A stretch of 64,000 bases of DNA from Rugamonas rivuli (lineage in GTDB: Bacteria; Pseudomonadota; Gammaproteobacteria; Burkholderiales; Burkholderiaceae_D). Below the pieces are notes generated by a model, which worked only from the letters and a program-made list of their open reading frames with translations, made no database searches and was not told the DNA's origin. Of this stretch, positions 1 through 7,970 are shown piece after piece. Both the position numbers and the translations under genes were made by a program. How positions within the stretch are numbered: position 1 is the first letter of the stretch; the number at the start of each line of letters is the position of its first letter. The stretch lies in contig NZ_WHUF01000001.1 of the NCBI RefSeq assembly GCF_009380165.1, positions 806,001 to 870,000 on the forward strand. Direction: 5' to 3'.

Positions 1-61
1 TTTCGGGCATGCGAGCAGCCAGCTCGGGGAAATTAATGTGGCAATGGGAATCGATAAACAT
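1..61 (-). CDS. tatD: TatD-family metal-dependent hydrolase, N-terminal fragment
   Basis: Only the first 20 codons are in the window; the gene runs off the left edge. The translated start reads MFIDSHCHINFPELAARMPE. The D-S-H-C-H-I-N segment is the N-terminal metal-binding HxH motif of the TatD/YcfH deoxyribonuclease family. In many beta- and gammaproteobacteria tatD lies directly downstream of holB-pilZ. Here it is the distal member of the same leftward series, separated by two inserted genes. The rest of the protein cannot be assessed. Confidence 0.8.
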   Translation of the reverse strand, partial: MFIDSHCHINFPELAARMPE

Positions 62-129
62 GGCGTGATTGTAACTCAAGCGCGCCTGGCCTAGAATCGG
101 TGTTCCCAATCACTGCCGGAGTCCGCCTG

Positions 130-1137
130 ATGTTCAGTCGTATCGCGCCCGCCCTCGTACTCGCCCTGCCCCTGGCCGCCATCGCCGCCGATGCACCGCC
201 CCAGCAATTCGCCGATCTCGGCGATGTGCACCTGGAAAGCGGCGCCGTCATCAAGGACTGCAAGCTCGGCTACCGCACCATCGGCACGCTGAACGCCGCG
301 CGCTCCAACGCGGTCGTGTTCCTGCCGTGGCACACCGGCACCAGCGCCGAGGCGGTAGAGCTGCTGGGCCCGAAAGGCTTGCTCAACACGACCGGGCATT
401 ACGTGATCGTCATCGATGCGATCGGCAACGGCGTGGCCTGCTCGCCCTCCAACAGCGCGACGCAGCACGGCACGGCCTTCCCGGTCTTCACCGTGCGCGA
501 CATGGTGGAATCCGAGTTCCGCCTGTTGAACGACAAGCTGGGCATCAAACATGTGCACGCGATCATCGGGTATTCGATGGGCGGCACCCAAACCTTCCAG
601 TGGATGGTGAGCCATCCCGACTACATGGACGTGGCAGTACCGATTGCCGGCACGCCGCGCCAGACCAGCTACGACCTGCTGTTCTGGCGCACCGAGGAAG
701 CGGCGATGCTGGCCGATCCGGAATACGCCAACGGCGAGTACAAGCAGAACCCAAGGCTGCCGCTCTACCACCAGATCTTCGCCACGCACTTCGACACGCC
801 GGCTTACCGCAACGCCAAGACCAAGCCGGCGGAGGTTGAGAAGTTCATCGCGAAGACAGTGGAGCCGGACCCGGATGCGGCCGACGCCAACGACTCGCGC
901 TGGCAAATCCGCGCCTTCCTGGCGCAGGACATCGGCGACGATGCCGCCGGCAAGGTGAAGGCGCGGGTGCACATCATCAACCCGCGCCAGGACTTGATCG
1001 TCAATCCCGAGCCGGCGCTGGCGTTTGCGCGCAAGGTGCGGGCCACGACCACGGTGCTCGAAGGCGATTGCGGCCACTCGGCGGTGGTGTGCGCCACCGA
1101 CCAGATACGCGCAGCCGTCGACCGCGCGCTGAGGTAG
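130..1137 (+). CDS. Secreted alpha/beta hydrolase, homoserine O-acetyltransferase-like fold
   Basis: A 335-residue protein. The start at 130 is chosen over an in-frame ATG at 100 because it gives a clean signal peptide (MFSRIAPALVLALPLAAIAA, cleavage expected after an Ala) and has GGAG eight bases upstream. The nucleophile elbow GYSMGG (Ser149), an Asp in RQDLIVNP (Asp288) and a His in GDCGHSAV (His316) make a full catalytic triad spaced as in the MetX-like alpha/beta hydrolases. MetX itself is cytoplasmic and longer, so an exported esterase or hydrolase is more likely than a methionine biosynthetic acetyltransferase. The substrate is unknown. It is divergent from tatD and convergent with the acetyltransferase gene, ending 3 bases before it. 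Confidence 0.85.
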   Translation: MFSRIAPALVLALPLAAIAADAPPQQFADLGDVHLESGAVIKDCKLGYRTIGTLNAARSNAVVFLPWHTGTSAEAVELLGPKGLLNTTGHYVIVIDAIGNGVACSPSNSATQHGTAFPVFTVRDMVESEFRLLNDKLGIKHVHAIIGYSMGGTQTFQWMVSHPDYMDVAVPIAGTPRQTSYDLLFWRTEEAAMLADPEYANGEYKQNPRLPLYHQIFATHFDTPAYRNAKTKPAEVEKFIAKTVEPDPDAADANDSRWQIRAFLAQDIGDDAAGKVKARVHIINPRQDLIVNPEPALAFARKVRATTTVLEGDCGHSAVVCATDQIRAAVDRALR

Positions 1138-1140
1138 CGA

Positions 1141-1662
1141 TCAGCCTACGCGCTTGCCCAGGATGATCAGGTCGCGCTCGATGCCGTCCAGATTGGCCAC
1201 CTTGGGCAGGTTGGCCCAGGTGGCAAAGCCGAACTTGGCGAACAGGCCCAGGCTAGGCTGGTTGTGGCCGAAGATAAAGCCCAGCAAGGTATGCACCTTG
1301 ATCGAAGGCGCGTGGGCGATGGCCTGTGCGATGCAGTAGCCGCCCACGCCCTTGCCGCGCCAGGCTTCGGCGATGTAGATCGAAATCTCCGACGTGCCCG
1401 AATAGGCCGGGCGGCCGTAGAAATTCGAATACGACATCCAGCCCAGCGTTTCCGGTTGGGCAGCCGTATCGTCGGCGCGCTCGATGATCCACAGCGGGCG
1501 CTTGTCCGGCGTGTGCTCGTGGAACCAGCCCAGGCGCGACTCCACCGATACCGGCTCGGTATCCGCCGTCACTTCGCGCGAGGCGATGGTGGTGTTGTAG
1601 ATGGCAACGATGGTCGGCAAATCGTCGAGCGTGGCAAGGCGGTGGCGGAAAGCTGTGGTCAT
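1141..1662 (-). CDS. GNAT N-acetyltransferase, phosphinothricin acetyltransferase-like
   Basis: A 173-residue single-domain GNAT protein. It begins with the arginine-containing strand typical of the family (FRHRLATLDDLPTIVAIYN). The acetyl-CoA pyrophosphate-binding segment follows (YIAEAWRGKGVGGY, fitting R/Q-x-x-G-x-G), and the end reads FGHNQPSLGLFAKFGF, matching the bar/pat/MnaT group that acetylates phosphinothricin or methionine sulfone-type amines. The actual substrate cannot be read from sequence. It lies 34 bases downstream of pilZ in the same direction and may be co-transcribed with it. Together with the hydrolase gene it separates pilZ from tatD. Confidence 0.85.
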   Translation of the reverse strand: MTTAFRHRLATLDDLPTIVAIYNTTIASREVTADTEPVSVESRLGWFHEHTPDKRPLWIIERADDTAAQPETLGWMSYSNFYGRPAYSGTSEISIYIAEAWRGKGVGGYCIAQAIAHAPSIKVHTLLGFIFGHNQPSLGLFAKFGFATWANLPKVANLDGIERDLIILGKRVG

Positions 1663-1696
1663 GTCGTTCGGAACAGTGGGGAAGTTAAAGCGTGCA

Positions 1697-2080
1697 TTAA
1701 AGCGTATGCGTGGCGCGCGACGAACGCAGCGCCGCGCCGAGTATCTCTTCGATGCGCAGGCGGGCGCGCTGGCCGCTCTCGTCTTCCGGGAAATGCACGC
1801 CTATGCCCTGCGCCTTGTTGTTGTGCGCGCCGGCCGGCGTGATCCAGGCGACTTTGCCCGCGATCGGATATTTGTTGGGATCGTCCATCAGCGCCAGGAT
1901 CAGGTAGATCTCGTCGCCGATCTTGTACGGCTTCTGGGTCGGCACGAACATGCCGCCGTTTTTCAGGAAAGGCATATAGGCCGCGTACAGCGCGGCTTTT
2001 TCCTTGATGGCCAGCGACAATACCGTCGGCCGCGCAACGGCTGGCGCGGCGGTCGGGTCGAGAGGGCTGGCAGCGGACAT
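1697..2080 (-). CDS. pilZ: Type IV pilus PilZ protein
   Basis: A 127-residue protein. The start at 2080 is preceded by AAAGGGAG on the coding strand; the longer open frame upstream overlaps holB and is unlikely to be used. The core YAAYMPFLKNGGMFVPT, the stretch GDEIYLILALMDDP and AGKVAWITP match the atypical PilZ of type IV pilus assembly, which lacks the RxxxR c-di-GMP-binding motif and works with PilF/PilB and FimX-type partners. It begins 10 bases after the holB stop, the standard holB-pilZ arrangement. The C-terminus extends about 10 residues beyond the conserved core. Confidence 0.93.
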   Translation of the reverse strand: MSAASPLDPTAAPAVARPTVLSLAIKEKAALYAAYMPFLKNGGMFVPTQKPYKIGDEIYLILALMDDPNKYPIAGKVAWITPAGAHNNKAQGIGVHFPEDESGQRARLRIEEILGAALRSSRATHTL

Positions 2081-2090
2081 GGACTCCCTT

Positions 2091-3122
2091 TCAGGCGCAG
2101 CAGGCGGCGTAATCGAGCAACATATCCTCCAGGAACAGCTTCGGCGACAGCGGATGGTCGGCGGTCGCCCGGCGTTCATTCGCTCCCTTGATCGCTGCCA
2201 TCAAGCGGCTGACGTGGATCTTGCCAGCCAGGCTGGCCAGTTCCTTCTGGTAGCGCGGATAGTACCGGATGTTACCTGCCAGTTTGTAGGAAAACAGGTC
2301 ATAAAGCCAGCGCTGCAACCAGGAAACCTGTGCACTGAGCGGCACTTTTTGCAGTTTATCAGCAACTTTTAACGCGCCTTCGACGCTCGGATGCGCCAGC
2401 AGCTGCAGCAGCACTTCCAGATCGTCGCGGTTGCCCGTTTCCGCCTGCGTCATCGCGGCCAGCGGCGCGCCGCCCTGCTCGCGCAGCCAGCTGTCGGCGT
2501 CCGGCACGCCCTGGGCCTTCAGCCAGGCCAAGGCCTCGGCGTGGCTGGGCATCGGCAGCGCAAACTTGCGGCAGCGCGACAGGATGGTCGGCAGCAGCCG
2601 GTCCAGGCTGTTGGAGGCCAGCAGGAACACCGTGCCCGGCGGCGGCTCTTCCAGCGTCTTCAGCAAGGCGTTGGAGGCCGGCATGTTCAGCGCCTCGGCC
2701 GGATACAGCACCACCACCCGCAGCCCCTGGCGGTGAGTGGAAATGTTCATGAAATCCGACAGGTTGCGGATTTGCTCGATCTTGATCTCTTTGGACGGCG
2801 CCTTGGTCGACTTGGCGGTCTTCTTGGCCTCGCCTTCGCCCTCCTCGCTCTCGGCGGGCTCGTCTTCCAGCGCCTCCGGCCGCACGCGGCGGTAGTCGGG
2901 GTGGTTTTGCTGGGAGAACCAGCCGCAGGACGCGCACTGGCCGCAGGCATGGCCGTCCGGCAGCACGGCCTCGCACAACAGGCCCTGGGCGAAGCGTTCG
3001 ATGAAGTCGGACTTGCCTATCCCGGCGGCGCCATGGAACAGGATGGCGTGCGGCATGCGCTGGCGCAGCAGTTGCAGCTGCTGCCAGGACGATTCTTGCC
3101 ACGGATATATGGAATTGCTCAT
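2091..3122 (-). CDS. holB: DNA polymerase III delta' subunit
   Basis: A 343-residue AAA+ clamp-loader subunit. Visible are the degenerate Walker A HGAAGIGKSD near residue 31, the zinc-binding cysteines of CGQCASCGWF, and the conserved SNALLKTLEEPPPGTVFLL and SRCRKFALPMP segments. Between the zinc module and the IEQIRNL segment sits a charged low-complexity stretch of about 30 residues, rich in Glu and then Lys. This looks like a lineage-specific linker. It acts in the clamp-loader complex that places the beta clamp on primed DNA. It sits between tmk and pilZ, the usual order. Confidence 0.95.
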   Translation of the reverse strand: MSNSIYPWQESSWQQLQLLRQRMPHAILFHGAAGIGKSDFIERFAQGLLCEAVLPDGHACGQCASCGWFSQQNHPDYRRVRPEALEDEPAESEEGEGEAKKTAKSTKAPSKEIKIEQIRNLSDFMNISTHRQGLRVVVLYPAEALNMPASNALLKTLEEPPPGTVFLLASNSLDRLLPTILSRCRKFALPMPSHAEALAWLKAQGVPDADSWLREQGGAPLAAMTQAETGNRDDLEVLLQLLAHPSVEGALKVADKLQKVPLSAQVSWLQRWLYDLFSYKLAGNIRYYPRYQKELASLAGKIHVSRLMAAIKGANERRATADHPLSPKLFLEDMLLDYAACCA

Positions 3123-3163
3123 TATTGGTATTCTGTTTTAAAACAATCGCTTATGCAATACTT

Positions 3164-3787
3164 TTAAAGTGCAAGCATTTCATCGAGGATGCCCGCGATC
3201 CGCAGCTGGATGTCCGGAATCGACTGGGTCGAGTCGATCACGCGGAAGCGGGCCGGGAACTGGGTGGCGCGGCGCAGGTACTCGTTGCGGGTGGCGGCGA
3301 AGAAGTCGGCCTTTTCCTGCTCGAACTTGTCCAGCGAGCGGGTGGCGTCCAGGCGTGCGCGCGCTACTTCCAGCGGCACGTCAAACAGCAGCGTCAGGTC
3401 CGGCTGCAGATGCGGGTGGACCCACTGCTCCAGCGCCTCCAGCTTGGCCAGGTCCATGCCCCGGCCGCCGCCCTGGTAGGCGAAGCTGGCGTCGGTGAAG
3501 CGGTCGGAAATGGCCCAGGCGCCGCTGTGGAGCGCAGGCTCGATCACCTGGGCGATGTGCTCGCGGCGGCTGGCGAACATCAGCAGCGCCTCGGTTTCCA
3601 GATGCATTTTTTCGTGCAGCACCAGATCGCGCAGCTTTTCGCCCAGCGGCGTGCCGCCCGGCTCGCGCGAGCTGACCAGCTTGATGCCCTTGTTCTTCAG
3701 ATAGTCGCCGACAAAGGCGATGTGGGTCGATTTGCCGGCGCCGTCTATGCCTTCAAAGGTGATGAATTTACCGCGGTGTTGAGTCAT
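3164..3787 (-). CDS. tmk: Thymidylate kinase
   Basis: A 207-residue enzyme that phosphorylates dTMP to dTDP. The P-loop is [12 protein letters not shown], followed by the DR-containing substrate site [15 protein letters not shown] and the lid region YQGGGRGMD. Length and motifs are typical of bacterial Tmk. The start lies 3 bases after the mltG stop, so translation is probably coupled. The distance to holB is 41 bases. Confidence 0.97.
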   Translation of the reverse strand: MTQHRGKFITFEGIDGAGKSTHIAFVGDYLKNKGIKLVSSREPGGTPLGEKLRDLVLHEKMHLETEALLMFASRREHIAQVIEPALHSGAWAISDRFTDASFAYQGGGRGMDLAKLEALEQWVHPHLQPDLTLLFDVPLEVARARLDATRSLDKFEQEKADFFAATRNEYLRRATQFPARFRVIDSTQSIPDIQLRIAGILDEMLAL

Positions 3788-3790
3788 GAA

Positions 3791-4780
3791 TTATCTTTGG
3801 TACTTGTTGACCGCCCGGTTGTGGTCGGTCAAATTATCGGAGAACTGGCTGGTGCCGTTGCCCTTGGAAACGAAATACAGCGCCGCCGTCTTGGCCGGCG
3901 CCAGCGCCGCCGCCAGCGATTGCACGCCCGGCAAGGCGATCGGCGTCGGCGGCAAGCCGGTGCGGGTATAGGTATTGTACGGGGTGTCGGTCTCCAGATC
4001 CGATTTGCGGATCTTGCCGTCGTAGCGGTTGCCCATGCCGTAGATCACGGTCGGATCCGTTTGCAGCAACATGCCTAGCTTCAGGCGGTTGACGAACACG
4101 CCGGCGATCATGCCGCGTTCGGACTTCTGGCCCGTTTCCTTTTCGACAATCGACGCCATGGTCAGCGCCTCATACGGAGTCTTGTACGGCAGCGCCGGAT
4201 CGCGCTTTTCCCAAGCCTCGTTCAGGCGCGTGAGCAGGATGCCGTGCGCCTGCTTGTAGATCTGCAAATCGCTTGCGCCCTTCGCGAACAGATAGGTATC
4301 GGGGAAGAACATGCCCTCCGGCAGCTTGTACTCCGAGCCGATCGCGCTCATCACTTCCTTGTCCGACAGCGCCACCGTATCGTGCTTCAAGCCCTTGTGG
4401 GCGGCGATGGCGGCCCGCATCTGGCGGAAGGTCCAGCCTTCGATGATGGTCAGCTGCTCCTGCGCGAACTCGCCGCGCACCAGTTGCTCGATCAGGCGCA
4501 GCGGCGTGGTGCCCGGCTTCAGTTCATAGGCGCCGGCCTTCAGCTTGCCGCTTTTATTGGTCACGCGCGCCAGCAGGTTGAACAGCAGCGGCTCGATGGG
4601 CACGCCTGCTTCGGCGATCTGCTGGCCGGCGGCGTGGGCGCCGCTGCCGGGCGCGATGGTGAATTCGATGGCTTCGATCTCATCGCCGATGATCGGGTGC
4701 TGGGACCAGTAGACAAAATAGCCGCCGCCGGCGATGGCCAGCATGATGCAAAGGGTGATAATTTTTTTTATAAAAGCCAT
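3791..4780 (-). CDS. mltG: Endolytic murein transglycosylase MltG
   Basis: A 329-residue inner-membrane protein. An N-terminal membrane anchor follows MAFIKK, then a LysM-like domain and the YceG catalytic domain. The catalytic glutamate lies in ASIVEKETGQ, and QTDPTVIYG and TPYNTYTRTGLPPTPIALPG are the family signatures. MltG cleaves nascent glycan strands and is thought to set their length. It is first in the leftward mltG-tmk-holB-pilZ chain and divergent from ygfZ. Confidence 0.95.
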   Translation of the reverse strand: MAFIKKIITLCIMLAIAGGGYFVYWSQHPIIGDEIEAIEFTIAPGSGAHAAGQQIAEAGVPIEPLLFNLLARVTNKSGKLKAGAYELKPGTTPLRLIEQLVRGEFAQEQLTIIEGWTFRQMRAAIAAHKGLKHDTVALSDKEVMSAIGSEYKLPEGMFFPDTYLFAKGASDLQIYKQAHGILLTRLNEAWEKRDPALPYKTPYEALTMASIVEKETGQKSERGMIAGVFVNRLKLGMLLQTDPTVIYGMGNRYDGKIRKSDLETDTPYNTYTRTGLPPTPIALPGVQSLAAALAPAKTAALYFVSKGNGTSQFSDNLTDHNRAVNKYQR

Positions 4781-4886
4781 TGTTAAAGCCGTTGGGTTGG
4801 ATCAAGTCGCACAGCTTGCCACTTCTTGGCACAGTCCGCCAGTGCCGCGTTTTGCGCGGCATCCGACGCGATCCGTCCGACATCAC

Positions 4887-4892
4887 TATAAT
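4887..4892 (+). promoter_or_regulatory. Candidate -10 box for ygfZ
   Basis: A perfect TATAAT lies 45 bases before the ygfZ ATG, in the 156-base region divergent from mltG. No convincing -35 box is visible 16-18 bases upstream, so the promoter call rests on the -10 alone. Confidence 0.4.
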
Positions 4893-4936
4893 GAGCCCGT
4901 AATGATAATGCTTTAATCGTCAAATTATTGGAAATT

Positions 4937-5953
4937 ATGTCTTCTTGGAATGAACTTTTAGTACAGCAAGCCCAGGCGCTGACCACCACCCAGCTGGCCG
5001 TGGGCTTTGTCGCGCCGATCGGCGACCAGGGCCTGATCGCGCTGGACGGCGAGGAATCGGCCGGTTTCCTGCACAATCAGCTGACCAACGACGTCGAGCA
5101 CCTGGGCACGGGCGAAGTGCGCCTGGCCGGTTACTGCTCGCCCAAAGGCCGGCTGCTGGCCTCGTTCCTGATGTGGCGTAACGCAAGCACCATCTTCCTG
5201 CAACTGCCGCGCGAGATCCAGGCGCCGGTGCAGAAGCGCCTGTCCATGTTCGTGCTGCGCGCCAAGACCAAGCTCAGCGACGCGGGCGAACTGCCGGCCA
5301 ACCAGGTCGTGCTGGGCCTGGGCGGCGGCATGGCCGAAGACGCGCTGCAAAACTGGTTCGACCCGCTGCCGGACCAACCGCTCACCAAGCTCGACCATCC
5401 GCTGGGCACGCTGCTGCGCGTGGCCGATGCGTTTGGTGCGGCGCGCTACCAGTGGCTGATGTCGGCCGAGGTCGCGCAAACCGTGGTGCCGGAGCTGGCG
5501 GCCAAGCTGTCGGTCGGCCGCACGGACGCCTGGCATTTGTCGGAAATCCACGCCGGCATTCCGCAGATTACCAAGGCCACGCAGGAACAGTTCGTGCCGC
5601 AGATGGTCAACTTCGAGCTGCTGGGCGGCGTCAACTTCAAGAAGGGCTGCTATCCGGGGCAGGAAATCGTCGCCCGCAGCCAGTACCTGGGCAAGCTCAA
5701 GCGCCGCACCACGCTGGTCAGCATTGCCGACGCGGCCGCAGCGGCCGGCGTCGAAGTGTTCGCCACGGCCGATCCCGAACAACCATGCGGCATGGTCGTC
5801 AACGCCGCGCCCAACGGCAAGGGCGGCATCGATGCGCTGGTCGAAATGAAGCTGGCCGCCATCGAAGCGGCCTCGGTCCGCCTGGGCTCGGCCGACGGCG
5901 CACCGCTGATCTTCCTCGACATGCCTTACGTGCTGGACCCACTCGATCTCTAG
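4937..5953 (+). CDS. ygfZ: Folate-binding Fe-S assembly factor YgfZ
   Basis: A 338-residue protein of the GcvT-like YgfZ/IBA57 family, which supports maturation or repair of certain [4Fe-4S] enzymes with tetrahydrofolate. The diagnostic KGCYPGQEIVARSQYLG motif, with its reactive Cys, lies near residue 238. The N-terminal segment QGLIALDGEESAGFLHNQLT matches the folate-binding fold. The ATG at 4937 is preferred over a TTG three codons earlier. The Shine-Dalgarno is weak (GGAA close to the ATG). It heads a tight rightward set with the DUF4936 and NRDE genes. Confidence 0.95.
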   Translation: MSSWNELLVQQAQALTTTQLAVGFVAPIGDQGLIALDGEESAGFLHNQLTNDVEHLGTGEVRLAGYCSPKGRLLASFLMWRNASTIFLQLPREIQAPVQKRLSMFVLRAKTKLSDAGELPANQVVLGLGGGMAEDALQNWFDPLPDQPLTKLDHPLGTLLRVADAFGAARYQWLMSAEVAQTVVPELAAKLSVGRTDAWHLSEIHAGIPQITKATQEQFVPQMVNFELLGGVNFKKGCYPGQEIVARSQYLGKLKRRTTLVSIADAAAAAGVEVFATADPEQPCGMVVNAAPNGKGGIDALVEMKLAAIEAASVRLGSADGAPLIFLDMPYVLDPLDL

Positions 5954-5954
5954 C

Positions 5955-6242
5955 ATGGATCTCTACATCTACTATCAGGTCAAGGATGGTGACGCGCCAT
6001 CCTTGCTGGCGGCGGTCGTCCCCATGCAGGCCGCGCTGGGCGCGCAGCATGGCGTCGCCTGCCAGCTCAAGCGCAGGCCGCAAGCGACCGACGGCAAGCA
6101 GACATGGATGGAAGTCTATGCCGCCACGCCCGACGGCTTTGCCGCCGCGCTGGAGCGCGCCGTCGAACAGGCCGGATTGCCGGCCTGGATCGCCGGCCCG
6201 CGTCATACCGAAGTTTTTACGGATTTAGTCACATGTGCCTGA
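5955..6242 (+). CDS. DUF4936 family protein
   Basis: A small protein of 95 residues that begins 1 base after the ygfZ stop. The sequence (YIYYQVKDGD near the N-terminus, WMEVYA in the middle) fits the DUF4936 family found next to ygfZ in Betaproteobacteria. It has no signal peptide or membrane segment, and looks like a ferredoxin-like alpha/beta fold. The function is unknown. Strict linkage to ygfZ suggests a role in the same pathway, but that is inference. Its end overlaps the next gene by 10 bases. Confidence 0.8.
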   Translation: MDLYIYYQVKDGDAPSLLAAVVPMQAALGAQHGVACQLKRRPQATDGKQTWMEVYAATPDGFAAALERAVEQAGLPAWIAGPRHTEVFTDLVTCA

Positions 6243-6976
6243 TCGTTTTTGCCTGGCGGGTCATACCGGCAGTACCGCTGGTGGCTGCGGCCAACCGTGA
6301 TGAGTTCTACCAGCGCGCCACCGCGCCGGCCGCCGCGTGGCCGGAGCATCCGCAAATCTACGCCGGCCGCGACCTGCAGGCCGGCGGCAGCTGGATGGGC
6401 ATCACCCAGCCGGCGGCCGGCCGCAACGCCTCGCGCTTTGCCGCCATCACCAACATCCGCGCACCGTCCGAGCACCGCGACGATGCGCCCTCACGCGGCC
6501 ACCTGGTCGCCGACTTCCTGGCCGGCAGCATGACGCCGCAGGAATACGTAGACGCCATCCGCGCCGATGCCGCCGCCTACAACGGCTTCAACCTGGTGCT
6601 GAGCGACGGCGACACGCTGATCTGGTTCTCCAACCGCGGCGACGCCGACCCGCGCAACGGCCAGCCTTTGGAGCCGGGCGTGTACGGCCTGTCGAACGCG
6701 CTGCTGGATGCGCCGTGGCCGAAGGTGGTCAAGACCAAGGCCCAGTTCGCCAGCCTGCTGTGCCTGGGCGCGCCCGACGACGCCTTCTTCGAAATGCTGG
6801 CCGACACCACGCCCGCGCCCGACCAGCGCCTGCCGGAAACCGGCGTGCCGCTGGACCTGGAACGCATGTTGTCGGCGGTGCGCATCGAAAGCCCGAGCTA
6901 CGGCACGCGCACCTCCACCGTGGTGAAGCTCTACGCCGATGCACCGGCGACCTTGCAAGAGATGCTGATACACTAG
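6233..6976 (+). CDS. NRDE-motif (TANGO2-like) protein
   Basis: A 247-residue protein starting MCLIVFAW, with the family-defining NRDE motif in AAANRDEFY near residue 20. Other family features are AGGSWMGIT, FAAITNIRAP and GVYGLSNALLDAPWPKV. Cys2 would be N-terminal after Met removal, as in Ntn-type hydrolases. The family (human TANGO2, bacterial NRDE proteins) is linked to heme and acyl-CoA homeostasis, but no reaction is settled. The start overlaps the DUF4936 gene by 10 bases, indicating translational coupling. Confidence 0.88.
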   Translation: MCLIVFAWRVIPAVPLVAAANRDEFYQRATAPAAAWPEHPQIYAGRDLQAGGSWMGITQPAAGRNASRFAAITNIRAPSEHRDDAPSRGHLVADFLAGSMTPQEYVDAIRADAAAYNGFNLVLSDGDTLIWFSNRGDADPRNGQPLEPGVYGLSNALLDAPWPKVVKTKAQFASLLCLGAPDDAFFEMLADTTPAPDQRLPETGVPLDLERMLSAVRIESPSYGTRTSTVVKLYADAPATLQEMLIH

Positions 6977-7035
6977 CGATCAGACCCGTCTGCGTCCGGC
7001 CATCCCGGCCCGCCGCAGGACTTGCCACTTGTACC

Positions 7036-7839
7036 ATGCCCATGCGTGTAACGCCGCTGCTGTTCCTACCGATGTTGACCTTGCTGGCCGGCCAGGCTAC
7101 AGCGGCCTGCGCGCCACTGCGCTTCGGCTACACCGACCAGGCCGTTCCACCCTACTACCTCGGCAACGGCCCCAACGAAGCCAAGCCGGCGGCCGGCGCG
7201 CTGGCCGAACTGACCCGCGACGCCGCCGCCAGCGCAGGCTGCGAGACGGTGATGGTGCGCATGCCGCCGCCGCGCCTGCGCATGAGCATGGAAGCGGGCA
7301 AGATCGACGCCACCTCGCTGTTCTCCCCCGACGTGGTCGGCGCTTCGCCGCAGATCGTTTATCCGCTCGACAAACACGGCAAGCCCGACCCCACGCGCGG
7401 CATGGCCTTGTACAGCGTGGTGTTCGTGCGCACCGCCGACGGCCTGCCCAAGAACGGCGATCCGGCCGTGGTGATGCGCGGCCGCATCATCGGCCTGTCG
7501 CACGGCGCGCCGCACATCAAGGTGCTGCGCGAGCGTGGCGTGCAGGTCGACCAGGGCGCCGCCAATCCCGACACCAATTTCGAAAAACTGCGGCGGCATC
7601 GCATCGACGGCTTTGCCGTGTCGCTGGCCTCGCAGGATGATATGGACGCCACCGTGGCCGCGCGCTACGGCAAGGAGTTCACCCGCCTCGACAAGCCGCT
7701 GTTCACCTCCACCGCCTGGCTGGCGCTGAGCAAAACCTACTACGACCAGAACCCCAGGCAGGCCGAAGCCATCTGGCAATGGTATGGCACGCACGGCCCC
7801 GCGCGCCTGGGCGCCCTGCTCAAAAAGTACGGCCAGTAA
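7036..7839 (+). CDS. Periplasmic substrate-binding protein (family 3-like)
   Basis: A 267-residue exported protein. The signal peptide is MPMRVTPLLFLPMLTLLAGQ, with cleavage likely after ATA or TAA. The mature part reads LRFGYTDQAVPPYY and then contains AGKIDATSLFSPD, in the manner of type-2 periplasmic binding proteins for amino acids or similar small solutes. No ABC permease or ATPase lies nearby, so it may be an orphan sensor or binding protein. A long open frame upstream is fortuitous and overlaps the NRDE gene. An alternative ATG lies two codons downstream. Confidence 0.8.
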   Translation: MPMRVTPLLFLPMLTLLAGQATAACAPLRFGYTDQAVPPYYLGNGPNEAKPAAGALAELTRDAAASAGCETVMVRMPPPRLRMSMEAGKIDATSLFSPDVVGASPQIVYPLDKHGKPDPTRGMALYSVVFVRTADGLPKNGDPAVVMRGRIIGLSHGAPHIKVLRERGVQVDQGAANPDTNFEKLRRHRIDGFAVSLASQDDMDATVAARYGKEFTRLDKPLFTSTAWLALSKTYYDQNPRQAEAIWQWYGTHGPARLGALLKKYGQ

Positions 7840-7893
7840 GCCTGTTGCGTTTCTGGGCGATAAAGACGTAAATTGTTTACACCCTCCCATCTT

Positions 7894-7933
7894 GTTGCGT
7901 AAAGTGTTCCGTTAGAAATAGAACGCTAGCAAC
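7894..7933 (+). other. Hairpin in the leader of the TonB receptor gene
   Basis: Arms GTTGC...GCAAC and GTGTTC...GAACGC (one G-U pair) can form a bulged stem 38 bases before the receptor start. It lacks a T-run and ends ahead of the strong CAGGAGG ribosome-binding site. It may stabilise the mRNA or be part of an operator. Confidence 0.35.
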
Positions 7934-7970
7934 CAGAAATCCTGTTTTCGTCCATCCAGGAGGGTTAGCC

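Noticed and set aside
130..1137. Homoserine O-acetyltransferase (metX) for the alpha/beta hydrolase
   Set aside because: The signal peptide and the shorter length argue against a cytoplasmic methionine biosynthetic enzyme, although the fold and triad are similar.
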